Assembly: GCA_020072565.1 (NCBI GenBank)
Contig: JAIQGI010000025.1
Span: 1 to 64,000 of the forward strand
Source: Terriglobia bacterium
GTDB taxonomy: Bacteria; Acidobacteriota; UBA6911
DNA length: 64,000 bases
Direction: 5' to 3'
This document shows, piece by piece, positions 9,179-17,946 of the stretch. Below the pieces are notes generated by a model. The model had not been told where the DNA came from. It saw nothing but the letters and a program-made list of their open reading frames with translations, and ran no database searches. The position numbers and the translations under genes are program-made. Position 1 is the first letter of the stretch. The number at the start of each line of letters is the position of its first letter.

Positions 9179-10597
9179 TTATACGGCCACTTTAATGCTG
9201 TTCTTGGAAAGTTCCTTCGCGCGATACATGGCAGCATCGGCTTTCTTGATCAGCCCTTCCGCCGTGAGCGTATGCTTCGGGCAGTTGGCAATGCCCAGGC
9301 TGACCGTCAAATGAATGCTGAGATCCTGCGCGACAAACTCATAATCTTCCACCTTTTTGCGGATGCGTTCCGCAATGACCAATGCGCCATTGAGCGGGGT
9401 CTCCGGCAATACGACGACGAACTCGTCCCCCCCGTATCTGCCCACGACATCCGTCTCCCGGAGAATCTTGCGCAGGACCTGCCCCATCTCGGCCAGCGCC
9501 AGACTGCCCACAAGATGGCCGAAAGTATCGTTGACGTGCTTGAATCCGTCCACGTCAATGAACAGCAGGGAGACCTTTTTCTTGTAGCGCAGGCAGCGCT
9601 TCACTTCGGATTCAAGATACTGCATCAGGTATCGATAGTTGTACAGTTTGGTCAGATCATCCGTGATGGTGAGGCGCTCGGCATTGTCGAACATGCGAAT
9701 GGTGTTGATGGCAACCGCGAGCGGCCTTACCAGCATTTCCATCAGGCTCCGGTCATCCTCCGTGAACACACCGGCGGCTTTGTTGAGAATCTCGATCACC
9801 CCGATCTTCTGCCCGCGGTGAATCAACGGCAGGCACAGAATGGAACGGATAAAAGAACTCTCCGTGCCGAAAGGGACCTTGATTTCGAACTTGAGGTTGT
9901 TGTCCAGATGCGCCGTGCCGGTCTGCAAAACGTGGTCGACGATGTTACTGTTGGCCTGATGTTCGAACAGATCGATGTCCCGGATGTTGCCGGTTCCGTA
10001 GGCCCGCTCCAGGGTCACACCTGCTTCGTTGCAGAGATAGACGAGGCACTCCTCCGCACGCAGCCTGGTGATGATCCGGTTGAGCAGAAGGCTCATGGCG
10101 GGCTTGCGGTCGGTGACGGTGCCGGAGGATTCCACCATATTGACAAACGCATCGAAGAACGTGCGCAGGTCGTCCGCACGGTCGCGGATCAGCGCCTGCT
10201 CTTTTCTGCCGGCATGGATGACAGCAAAGCTGTCGAGCATAAAGTGCGCGAAAGCGAGGCTCATGGGCAGGATCACCACCGGGGTTGACCCGTCCGTGCG
10301 GATCGGCTCGCGTGCAGCGGCGGTCGTCGGGTTCAAATAACCGATGATTTCCGCAGCCGGGAAAATCCTGGCAAGGTAATCGCGGAGCCCCGGAGATTCG
10401 TCGCGGGGGAAAAAAACAGCTAAGAAATCGGCGCGCGGGGCCACCGGGGTGCCGATGATGGCAGTCTCCTGGAAGAACTCGAAATGCCAGGGCGTTCCCT
10501 CGGGCATCGATTCGGCGAGAACCTGAGGGCTCTGGCTCTTGTAAATCACGCCGATTTTCAGTGCTTCGGACATATCGTTTTTTCGCACATCCATCAA
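9179..10597 (-). CDS. GAF-GGDEF diguanylate cyclase
   Basis: 472 residues. An N-terminal region (1-155) of unknown fold with no clear membrane helix precedes a GAF-like sensor domain (about 160-320; INTIRMFDNAERL closes it) and a C-terminal GGDEF domain (about 325-472). The active-site loop reads RYGGDEFVVVLP, and an RxxD inhibitory site (RETD) sits five residues before it, so the enzyme should make c-di-GMP with product feedback. LTITDDLTKLYNYRYL is the usual GGDEF entry motif. It is the promoter-proximal gene of the mreBCD-mrdA-rodA block. An alternative start lies 24 bases downstream (MSEALKIG); neither has a strong ribosome binding site. Confidence 0.93.
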   Translation of the reverse strand: MMDVRKNDMSEALKIGVIYKSQSPQVLAESMPEGTPWHFEFFQETAIIGTPVAPRADFLAVFFPRDESPGLRDYLARIFPAAEIIGYLNPTTAAAREPIRTDGSTPVVILPMSLAFAHFMLDSFAVIHAGRKEQALIRDRADDLRTFFDAFVNMVESSGTVTDRKPAMSLLLNRIITRLRAEECLVYLCNEAGVTLERAYGTGNIRDIDLFEHQANSNIVDHVLQTGTAHLDNNLKFEIKVPFGTESSFIRSILCLPLIHRGQKIGVIEILNKAAGVFTEDDRSLMEMLVRPLAVAINTIRMFDNAERLTITDDLTKLYNYRYLMQYLESEVKRCLRYKKKVSLLFIDVDGFKHVNDTFGHLVGSLALAEMGQVLRKILRETDVVGRYGGDEFVVVLPETPLNGALVIAERIRKKVEDYEFVAQDLSIHLTVSLGIANCPKHTLTAEGLIKKADAAMYRAKELSKNSIKVAV

Positions 10598-11071
10598 TCG
10601 CCGACCGCAGATCGTCTTGAAATCATCGGACTGATATCAGAGGCTCTGCGTGTGCCTTCTTCTCCAAGAGTGTCCTCGCCTGCCAGCCCCGGCTCCAGAG
10701 GACCACTTTCCTGCCGGCATCCGCTGGCGTCTGGTAAAGACGAAAGCGATCTTTAAGTTGTCTTAGGCTGAAAACGCAAGCTAAGGAACAACTAGCGCGC
10801 AGGCTGGATCAGACCACCGCATAAGGCACTGCTCTCGCTACCCTCTTTATCGAACAATTTAGGGGGCTCATTATATCCAATCTGGTCCCAACATAAAATG
10901 ACCGAACACACAATTTCCCGCGCTTCCACGGGCGAGCCCTTGCCTGTGGAAATCCAGACACTTACATCCTCTGCCGAACATTGTGATTCGGCGCGACGTA
11001 CTTTGACGCCGCCCGCCACAGAATGTCAAGATCGACTCGCCGCGGAGGCCTATGCGCAAACAATCTCGCGC
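10598..11071. other. Divergent intergenic region, no gene recognised
   Basis: About 470 bases between the diguanylate cyclase gene (leftward) and the foldase gene (rightward). An open frame could extend the foldase upstream through this area but its translation has no membrane or family signature, and a promoter lies inside it. The region should contain the shape-operon promoter; I could not pick it with confidence. Confidence 0.5.
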
Positions 11072-11098
11072 TTGACGGGCGGATGGCTATGCTATAAT
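11072..11098 (+). promoter_or_regulatory. Sigma-70-type promoter for the foldase gene
   Basis: TTGACG at 11072-11077 and a perfect TATAAT at 11093-11098, separated by 15 bases, which is slightly short. Transcription would start near 11105, giving a leader of about 33 bases with ggagg at 11121-11125 before the ATG at 11138. Confidence 0.6.
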
Positions 11099-11137
11099 AG
11101 ATTGTTTAGGCATTTTCTTCGGAGGCTACAACTCAAC

Positions 11138-13066
11138 ATGCTCGATATCATGCGCCGCAAGAAGCGGCTGAAACTCATATTATGGCTCGTCATCATCAGT
11201 CTCGGCATGGGCATGTTACTGCTTTTCGTCCCAGGACAGAATGTCGGCATCCAAGGGTTTGACAACTCCATTGCTACCGTGGCCGGCGAAACCATCTCCG
11301 TAAAGGATTACAGCGATACCTATCGCCATTTTGTGGAGAACTACAGCGCCGGGGGGAGAAACAGGACCGACCCGGAAATCCTGAAGCGCCTGGGCGTGGA
11401 TAAACAGGCTCTGAATGCGTTGATCCAGGTCCGGGTGGTGACCTATGCCGCCAAACGCCTGGGCCTGGACGTCACGACCGACGAGGTGCGCCAGGCGATT
11501 GAAACGAATCCAAACCTTCGAAACCAGGCCGGATTCATCGGCGTGGACGCATACAAGGCTCTGCTGGCTGCAAATCGCATCGAGATCACGGAGTTCGAGG
11601 ACAGCGTGCGCTTCATGCTGCTGTCGAAGAAGGTCACGAACCTCCTTGCCGACTCGCTCAGCATACCGGAGAAGCAGTTGCGCGAGAATTTTGCGCGCCA
11701 GAACCAGGAAGCACAGGTTCTGTATGTCTTGTTTGACAAGGAAGCGGCGAAGAAAAAGGTCAATCCGACCGAAGCCGACCTGCGCGCATACTTCGAGGCA
11801 AATAAGGAGAAATACCACATCAAGGAAGAGCGTCGCGCCCAGTACCTGCTGCTTCCCATTTCGGATATAGCGGCTACGCAGAAGGTCACCGACCGTGAAA
11901 TTGATGACGCATGGGCACGAATGGATCGACAGGAAACGGTCGACGCAAGTCACATTCTATTCAAGGTCGATGACCCGTCTAAAGATGCCGAGGTCAAGGC
12001 CAAAGCCGAGGAGATCCTGAAGCGTGCCAAGGCGGGCGAGAACTTTGCCGAGCTGGCCAAAAAGTACTCCCAGGATGAAGGATCGGCGCCGCAGGGAGGG
12101 AATCTCGGACCCTTCCCACAAGGGCGCATGCCCAAGGCTTTCGAGGCTGCCGCATTCAGTCTCAAACCTGGCGAAATCTCCGACCTCGTGCGCACGGAGG
12201 TCGGATACCACATTATCAAAGTGCTCTCCCATGAGAAACCGAACAAAGAGGCGGAACGTCCCAATCTGATTCGCTCGGTCCAGGTTGACAAGGCAGTCGA
12301 GATCGCAAAGCAGAAAGCGGCCGAAGCTCAGAAACTCCTGGAAAAGCAGAAGGACCTGGCCTCAGTCGCGAAGGAATTGAACGTGCCGGCCAAGATCCAG
12401 GAGACCGGCTTTTTCAATCGCAGCTCGGATCCCGCTGCGAATGGGCTCTCGCAGGAGTTTATCGACGAGGTGTTCCGTCTGAAGGAGATCAACTCTTTAG
12501 GCAAGGCCGTCGAACTGCCGGCGGGCCAGGCGATCCCCAAACTGCTTCAGATCAACTTGCCTAAGCCCCCTGAATTCAAGGAATCCCAAGAGGCAGTGAA
12601 GAAAGACTATATCGAGTCGAAAGCGTCCGAACTGCTCCAGGAGCAGGCGCAGAAACTGTCCGATGAGGCCAAGAAGCTGAGCGATCTGACAAAGGCCGCA
12701 CAGAAAGCCGGAATTGCGGTCAAGACCAGCGATTCATTCAAACGTGACGGCACGCCCGCAAAGGAAATCGGTTCTGCACCCGATTTCACTGCAGCTGCCT
12801 TCGGTTTGGCCGTGGGCGGCATAAGCGGCCCGATTACAATTGCCGGCGGGAAGCAGGCGGCCGTGCTTCAGCTCAAATCCCTGTCTCCCTTCAACGAAAC
12901 CGAGTATGCGAAGCAGAGGCCGATGCTGAGAGAGCAGGCACTGCTCTCAGCGAGGGAAGCTTACTTCGATGAATACATCCGGAGAGTCACAGACGACCTG
13001 ACCAAGAAAGGCCAGATCCGCATCAATACCAATGCCCTGGACCAGTTCACGGGCTATCGTTACTGA
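11138..13066 (+). CDS. Membrane-anchored peptidyl-prolyl isomerase (SurA/PpiD type)
   Basis: 642 residues from the ATG at 11138, chosen because ggagg and a promoter lie just upstream and the product then begins with a basic stretch and a membrane anchor (RRKKRLKLILWLVIISLGMGMLLLF). A SurA_N-like chaperone region follows (about 30-270; VAGETISVKDYSD, VDKQALNALIQVRV), then a parvulin domain (about 270-370) with ASHILFKVDD, FAELAKKYSQDEGSAPQGGNLG and VGYHIIKVL. The C-terminal part is Lys/Ala/Glu-rich. By analogy with PpiD it helps fold exported proteins on the periplasmic face. Confidence 0.9.
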   Translation: MLDIMRRKKRLKLILWLVIISLGMGMLLLFVPGQNVGIQGFDNSIATVAGETISVKDYSDTYRHFVENYSAGGRNRTDPEILKRLGVDKQALNALIQVRVVTYAAKRLGLDVTTDEVRQAIETNPNLRNQAGFIGVDAYKALLAANRIEITEFEDSVRFMLLSKKVTNLLADSLSIPEKQLRENFARQNQEAQVLYVLFDKEAAKKKVNPTEADLRAYFEANKEKYHIKEERRAQYLLLPISDIAATQKVTDREIDDAWARMDRQETVDASHILFKVDDPSKDAEVKAKAEEILKRAKAGENFAELAKKYSQDEGSAPQGGNLGPFPQGRMPKAFEAAAFSLKPGEISDLVRTEVGYHIIKVLSHEKPNKEAERPNLIRSVQVDKAVEIAKQKAAEAQKLLEKQKDLASVAKELNVPAKIQETGFFNRSSDPAANGLSQEFIDEVFRLKEINSLGKAVELPAGQAIPKLLQINLPKPPEFKESQEAVKKDYIESKASELLQEQAQKLSDEAKKLSDLTKAAQKAGIAVKTSDSFKRDGTPAKEIGSAPDFTAAAFGLAVGGISGPITIAGGKQAAVLQLKSLSPFNETEYAKQRPMLREQALLSAREAYFDEYIRRVTDDLTKKGQIRINTNALDQFTGYRY

Positions 13067-13088
13067 CACGACTCAACGGCAGACAAAA

Positions 13089-13130
13089 GCCGGCCAACGC
13101 GGATGTTTGATCGGCGTTTGGCCTGCCGGC
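13089..13130. terminator. Possible bidirectional terminator hairpin
   Basis: GCCGGCCAACGC (13089-13100) pairs, with a bulge, with GCGTTTGGCCTGCCGGC (13114-13130), between two convergent stop codons (13066 and 13142). There is no long U-tract on either strand, so function is uncertain. Confidence 0.4.
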
Positions 13131-13141
13131 AAACCCATTCC

Positions 13142-13741
13142 TCAAATGGTCTTGAGCGCCGGTTCAGGCTTGCTTTCCTGCAGGGATACGGCGTAGGCGT
13201 GCAGTCTTTCCACTACCTGTATAACCCGCTGCATCTCCGAGTAGATACGTTCCATATCGGCGCGCATCTTCCCCTCACAGCGCGGGTCGAGCAGGATCAG
13301 CTGGGTGAAACCCATCATTACCGCGAGCGGATTATTCAGTTCATGAGCGGTCTCGCGCAGGCGCGCGGCCACATCACCCAACGAGGCGCCTGCCGCATCC
13401 CCCGCGAGCCGATAATCCAGGCAAGAGAGCAGCAGAAACCCGGTGCAGCAGTTTCCATGTGCGCTGAGCTGCACCATGCTCGCATGCGCCTGGAGCGACT
13501 TGCCGCTCCGGTTGCGGTGTACGATCTCGCCCTCCCATAGGCCCCAATCACCGGCCGCTTTCATCATTTGAGGGACTTCGAAGACGGATCGCTCCGCGAG
13601 AATGGTGGTGATCGGCCGACCTGCGAGCTCGTGGGCCGAGTAGCCGGTCACCTGCTCAGCAGCACTCGAAAAGGAAGTGATGAGTCCGTCCGTGGATAGA
13701 GCTACTGCCATCCACTGGGCGGATTCGCTTGAAAACCGCAT
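13142..13741 (-). CDS. PAS-HisKA protein lacking an ATPase domain
   Basis: 199 residues from the ATG at 13741, preceded by a G-rich stretch. A PAS domain (about 1-110; MAVALSTDGLITSFSSAAEQVTGYS begins the fold) is followed by a histidine-kinase dimerisation helix with the phospho-acceptor box ETAHELNNPLAVMMGF (about 130-150) and a second helix. The protein then stops: there is no HATPase_c domain, and none is encoded downstream on this strand. It could be phosphorylated by a separate kinase, act as a dominant partner, or be a truncated kinase remnant. No adjacent response regulator is seen. Confidence 0.8.
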   Translation of the reverse strand: MRFSSESAQWMAVALSTDGLITSFSSAAEQVTGYSAHELAGRPITTILAERSVFEVPQMMKAAGDWGLWEGEIVHRNRSGKSLQAHASMVQLSAHGNCCTGFLLLSCLDYRLAGDAAGASLGDVAARLRETAHELNNPLAVMMGFTQLILLDPRCEGKMRADMERIYSEMQRVIQVVERLHAYAVSLQESKPEPALKTI

Positions 13742-13896
13742 ACTGCCCCCCCGAGAGGGTCCCTGCCTGTGCAAAAGGAATGAGCCGCGGCAAGCCCCAC
13801 GGGCTCTGTGCTCCTCGATGCTGGGTACGGGGGCTCTATCGTCATTTCCGCAGCTGTCACTTAAGGAAATCAGTGCGTCTCTGGTCGGCGAACGTC

Positions 13897-13955
13897 GGGA
13901 TCGGGATCGCTAACGGCTTTTGCCGGCTAAGAGTTCCGATTGCGATCCCGATTCC
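13897..13955. repeat. Long imperfect palindrome (cruciform-like)
   Basis: GGGATCGGGATCGC (13897-13910) matches the reverse complement of GCGATCCCGATTCC (13942-13955) with one mismatch, and an inner stem CGGC-TTTT-GCCG sits at 13914-13925. It lies between the hemA stop and the PAS-HisKA start on the minus strand. It could be a folded RNA element or a REP-type sequence. Confidence 0.6.
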
Positions 13956-13985
13956 GAGACCGATTTGTCTATTTGTGGAAACCGT

Positions 13986-15302
13986 CTATTGCCTGCTGTC
14001 CGCTGTCTCACGATGGATGCCGAAGAGCTTCTCGACCAGCGATTGGCGGACGCGGCCGTCTCCGACCGCATCGATGGCTTTCAACTCCATAATGGCAGGA
14101 TGCACGATTTTCTGGGCGATGCGATGGAGCATGAGCTCCAGCTCCTCGCGCTCCTGCAGCGACATTTCAGGCATTCTCTGCGCCAGCCTGTCGAGCTCGG
14201 CCATGCAGAGCGACCGAACCTGGTTGCGAATGGCTGCGATTGCCGGAGCCATCTGAGATCGCTTCTCGTCATGCAGGAGATGCTCGAGCGCCTTCTGCAG
14301 GATGAGCTCCGCTCGGGCTGCGGCAGCTTGACGATTTCTGCGGTTGGCCTGTACCACACTTTCGAGATCGTCGATGTTGAACAGGTAGATCCCCTTCAGT
14401 TCCCCGGCTCCAGGATCCACATTGCGCGGGAGGGAAATGTCGAGGAGAAGAAGAGGCCGGTCACTGCGACCATAAAGGATGCGGCGGGCGTCCTCGCGCA
14501 GCAGCACATATTGCGGAGCGTCCGTGGAACAGATGACCACGTCCGCTCCGGCAATCTGCTCTTCGCGGCGCTCATAAGCCATCGCTGTGCCGGAGCATCG
14601 CGCCGCAACCTCCTCGGCACGGGCCGGCGTCCGGTTGATCACTATGATGGACCTGGCTCCTGCCTCCCTCAGATGCAGTGCCGCAAGTTCCCCCATTCTT
14701 CCGGCGCCCAGCAATACTACCGATTTTCCGGCAAGGTCTTCAAAAATCTTCCGGGCAAGTTGCACGGCGGCATAACTGATGCTGACGGCCGCATCGCAAA
14801 TGCCCGTTTCGCTGCGCACCTGTTTCGCGGCTGCAAAAACGCGTGGTATCCACCGATGCAGCTCGCGGTCAATGCAGCCCTGGTTTTCGGCCGCACGAAA
14901 AGCATCCTTGAACTGCCCCAGAATCTGGGGCTCGCCGAGGACCAGAGAATCGAGGCTCGAGGCGACACGGAAGGAGTGCTTGACGGCTTCGGCACCGCGC
15001 AGCACGTAAATCTGATCCTGCAGGTCCGCCATGTCAAAGCCGCGCACGGCACGGACAAGGCGGCAGAACGACTCCCTGCCATTCCACCATTCCGGGGCCG
15101 AAAGGTAAATCTCGGTCCTATTGCATGTGGAAAGGATCATGCACTCCTGCACCGCTGGCAGGCTCATCAGATGTTGCAGGGCATCGGCAAGCATATGCCC
15201 GGGAATCGATATCCGTTCGCGGACCTCGATCGGTGTGCGCTGATAGCTGACGCCGCAAACCAGGCAATTGCCCAGGACGGCTGTCGGTACCTTCTGGTTC
15301 AT
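13986..15302 (-). CDS. hemA: Glutamyl-tRNA reductase
   Basis: 438 residues. It catalyses NADPH-dependent reduction of glutamyl-tRNA to glutamate-1-semialdehyde, the first step of the C5 route to haem. The catalytic-cysteine motif LSTCNRTEIYL lies at about residues 58-68, followed by LVLGEPQILGQFKDAF and the NADPH Rossmann motif LLGAGRMGELAALHL with NRTPARAEEVA. The C-terminal dimerisation helices are present. A ribosome binding site (aggaag) precedes the ATG. No other haem genes are adjacent, which is unusual compared with the common hemA-hemC cluster. Confidence 0.96.
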   Translation of the reverse strand: MNQKVPTAVLGNCLVCGVSYQRTPIEVRERISIPGHMLADALQHLMSLPAVQECMILSTCNRTEIYLSAPEWWNGRESFCRLVRAVRGFDMADLQDQIYVLRGAEAVKHSFRVASSLDSLVLGEPQILGQFKDAFRAAENQGCIDRELHRWIPRVFAAAKQVRSETGICDAAVSISYAAVQLARKIFEDLAGKSVVLLGAGRMGELAALHLREAGARSIIVINRTPARAEEVAARCSGTAMAYERREEQIAGADVVICSTDAPQYVLLREDARRILYGRSDRPLLLLDISLPRNVDPGAGELKGIYLFNIDDLESVVQANRRNRQAAAARAELILQKALEHLLHDEKRSQMAPAIAAIRNQVRSLCMAELDRLAQRMPEMSLQEREELELMLHRIAQKIVHPAIMELKAIDAVGDGRVRQSLVEKLFGIHRETADSRQ

Positions 15303-15522
15303 CAGTATCTTCCTACCCCCGAGATGTGGGTCTGACAGATGAAAGGCAATTTCGATACCAGAACGCTCAGAAAATGCCTATCTGGCAAGTATTGTATTTT
15401 CAATTATTTGTTGTCATGATCCCGGGACGGACGGAAAGGCGGGAACCGTGAGGTAACCTGAATTGGGGCAAATTTCCCGATACCAAGGGCGGAGGCCGGG
15501 CGGTCCAACCGCCATCAGGTTG

Positions 15523-16767
15523 TCACGCTTTCTGTGGGCTCATCTCCGGCTGGCGCTCCAGAGCGCGCTTGATCACGACCCCCAGGCGCGCCATACCTTC
15601 TTCGATTTTTTCCGGAGTGGCGTTCGAAAAGTTCAGGCGCATGGTATTTTGCCCCGAGCCATCGTCATAGAAAGGCGTGCCCGGCACGAACGCAACCAGC
15701 TCGTCAATCGCTTCCTTAAGAAGATCCGTGGCATTGAGGTATTCGGGAAGGACGGCCCAGATGAAAAGACCCCCTTGAGGTTTTGTCCAGCGCACCCCTG
15801 CCGGCATGTGTCTCTGGAGGGCAGCCAGAATGGCATCGCGCCGCGCGCCATAGACGGAACGGATGTGCTGCACATGCTTATCGAGGAAGCCGCCGCGTGC
15901 GATCTCGTAGGCAACCATCTGCACGAATGTGCCGGTATGCAGATCCGTTCCCTGCTTTGCCTGAACCAGCTTTTGAATGACCTCGGCAGGAGCCACAACC
16001 CAGGCGAGCCGCAGTCCGGGCGCCAGAATCTTGGAGAAGGTGCTGAGGTAGATGACATTGCCGCTGAACGGCTTGCCGTCGCGGGCGCGGGCGTCCAGCA
16101 CGTTCAGGGAGGGGAGATGTTCGCCATCATAGCGCAACTGGCCGTAGGGATCATCTTCGATGATCGGCACGCCGAAATGGTCGGCCATGTCGATGAGGAT
16201 TTCGCGTCGTTTGAGCGACATCGTCACGCCGGTCGGGTTCTGAAAATTGGGAAGAGCGTAGAGGAATTTGGGGCCGGAGCGAAGTACGGACTCGAGCTCA
16301 TCGGTCTGCATCCCTTCGTCGTCCATAGCAACCCCCAGAAACTGGGCCTGATAGGCATTCCACGCCTGCAGTGCTCCCAAGTAGGTGGGCCGCTCCACCG
16401 CGATACGATCGCCAGAGTTCAGGAATACTTTTCCGATCAGATCGAGCGCCTGCTGGGATCCGCTGGTGATCAGTATGTTTTCCGGCTGAATTATGATGCC
16501 ATAGCGGGCGGTATGCCTGGCGATCATCTCGCGCAGGCGCGGACAGCCTTCGGTCGTGCTGTACTGCAGCGACTGGGGGCCGGACTGCATGAGCACGCGT
16601 TCTGCAGCTTCTCGAAATTCCTCCACCGGAAATATTTCCGGAGCGGGCAACCCTCCCGCAAAAGATATCAAGTTGGGCTTTTCGGTCAGCTTTAACAGCT
16701 CCCGCACGACTGAGCTTTGCATCCGTCGTGTCCGCAGCGCATAGCGCTGGGACCATAGGGTCTCCAT
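15523..16767 (-). CDS. PLP-dependent class I/II aminotransferase (LysN/2-aminoadipate type)
   Basis: 414 residues, fold-type I aminotransferase. Key features are FAGGLPAPEIFPVEEF near the N-terminus, YSTTEGCPRLREMIA, LITSGSQQALDLIGKVF (PLP phosphate loop), NFQNPTGVTMS, IIEDDPYGQLRYDG, and the PLP-lysine segment STFSKILAPGLRLAWV. This pattern matches 2-aminoadipate/aromatic aminotransferases and the MocR C-terminal domain, but no HTH domain is attached. The exact substrate cannot be told from sequence. An aggaggtgcc ribosome binding site precedes the ATG, and an intrinsic terminator lies 95-135 bases upstream of the gene on the same strand. Confidence 0.88.
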   Translation of the reverse strand: METLWSQRYALRTRRMQSSVVRELLKLTEKPNLISFAGGLPAPEIFPVEEFREAAERVLMQSGPQSLQYSTTEGCPRLREMIARHTARYGIIIQPENILITSGSQQALDLIGKVFLNSGDRIAVERPTYLGALQAWNAYQAQFLGVAMDDEGMQTDELESVLRSGPKFLYALPNFQNPTGVTMSLKRREILIDMADHFGVPIIEDDPYGQLRYDGEHLPSLNVLDARARDGKPFSGNVIYLSTFSKILAPGLRLAWVVAPAEVIQKLVQAKQGTDLHTGTFVQMVAYEIARGGFLDKHVQHIRSVYGARRDAILAALQRHMPAGVRWTKPQGGLFIWAVLPEYLNATDLLKEAIDELVAFVPGTPFYDDGSGQNTMRLNFSNATPEKIEEGMARLGVVIKRALERQPEMSPQKA

Positions 16768-16861
16768 GGCACCTCCTCGGCGAAGAATTCAGCGGGCGCT
16801 GCCTTTCCCCCTATCGGCGGCAGCCTCAATTGGCATAGTACTACCCCCTTCGCGGGCCGCG

Positions 16862-16900
16862 CAACCAAACAAAAAACACCCGATGAATAGAAATCGGGTG
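16862..16900 (-). terminator. Rho-independent terminator or leader attenuator
   Basis: On the minus strand CACCCGAT, an 8-base loop and ATCGGGTG form a perfect 8-bp stem (positions 16900-16877) followed directly by TTTTTTGTTT. It is 143 bases past the stop of the cytidylate-kinase-like gene and about 95 bases before the aminotransferase, both on this strand. It could end the upstream transcript or act as an attenuator for the aminotransferase. Confidence 0.8.
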
Positions 16901-17042
16901 ACAGGCTGTTCACTCCCCGATTCCGGGACAGTCTTTCATGCGCCTGGAACGAACGCACGCGCATGATAACTACCTCGAGCCTGGACAGCTCAACGGAGAG
17001 GATGTGGAGGGAAACAGAGATCGGACTTTCCAGTACCCGGAC

Positions 17043-17843
17043 TTACCTGGCGGCATTGCTTGGTTCGGGCACGTGGGGCGTGAGAGTCGGGCGCGGGACG
17101 GTCTCCTGTAACGAAGGCTCGGGGGCATGTCGAGTATGCTCAGGCGACGTCAGCATGGCGAGGACGGCATGGACGATCTGTTCGACCGACATCCGGTCGG
17201 TGTCAAAAACCGCGTCGAAAAAGCGCAGGTCCTCGACGCTCTGGCGGAAGTGGTGTTGTCGGAAACTGCGCCGCTCGATATCGATCTTCTCCATGCGCCG
17301 TCGTGCTTCCTCCGGCGTGACCTGCCACCGTAGCGCCAGGCGCCGGACGCGCACCTCCGGCGACGCGAAGACGCGCAGGTGCAGGCCGGGCTCTCCCTGC
17401 AAAGCATAGGCGCTGCCACGCCCCACGATGATGGCTTTACCGCGTGCGGCCAGAAGGGCCAGGGTCTTGAGCAGGGCTTCGTGATACTCCTCGTTGCCAA
17501 ACGATATCCCTTCAGCCATCAGAAGCAGACGTGCGACCGTATCGTGGATCAGGCTTTGGGACCGTTCATCGAGCTCGCGCACAAGGTCCTGTCGCACATG
17601 GCTGTGCACGGCGATATGGTCCACGATTTCCCTGTCGAATACATGCCAATCGAGATGCTTCGCCAGCCCCGATGCGACGTCGTCGCCCAACGCCCCCACA
17701 TCACGCGTGATGGTGATGAAGCGGTAGGAAGCTGCGGGTTCGGCTTCCACCTGTCTGGGAGCTGCCTTCTCTCTTACGTGGGACAACAACATCTGACGTT
17801 CGACTAGATGACTTGCGCCAGGAGACTCGCTTGGTTTTCTCAT
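17043..17843 (-). CDS. Cytidylate kinase-like family protein
   Basis: 266 residues, related to CMP kinase (cytidylate kinase-like domain). The core begins at FITITRDVGALGDDVASGLAKHLDWHVFDREIVDHIA, in which the canonical GxxGxGKS P-loop is degraded to RDVGALGDD, as is usual for this side branch. IIVGRGSAYALQ, RVRRLALRW and DFDRMS-type residues (FDTDRMSVEQIV) follow. The branch often lacks demonstrated nucleotide kinase activity, so true CMP kinase function should not be assumed. It has a 50-residue N-terminal extension of no recognised family. No strong ribosome binding site was found. Confidence 0.8.
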   Translation of the reverse strand: MRKPSESPGASHLVERQMLLSHVREKAAPRQVEAEPAASYRFITITRDVGALGDDVASGLAKHLDWHVFDREIVDHIAVHSHVRQDLVRELDERSQSLIHDTVARLLLMAEGISFGNEEYHEALLKTLALLAARGKAIIVGRGSAYALQGEPGLHLRVFASPEVRVRRLALRWQVTPEEARRRMEKIDIERRSFRQHHFRQSVEDLRFFDAVFDTDRMSVEQIVHAVLAMLTSPEHTRHAPEPSLQETVPRPTLTPHVPEPSNAAR

Positions 17844-17946
17844 AAGGGCCTGTGCGCGCAGAATTATTTTGATTTATGATAGCATTTTTGCGGACATTCG
17901 GCAATTGAATAAGAGAAACAGCGACCCCATACCAGGAGCGTGAAAA

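Noticed and set aside
8567-10288. 573-codon plus-strand frame opposite mreB and the diguanylate cyclase
   Set aside because: Antisense shadow of two well-supported genes.
10898-11137. Upstream extension of the foldase reading frame (80 codons)
   Set aside because: A TTGACG/TATAAT promoter and a ribosome binding site lie inside it, and the extension has no family features; the membrane anchor begins right after the ATG at 11138.
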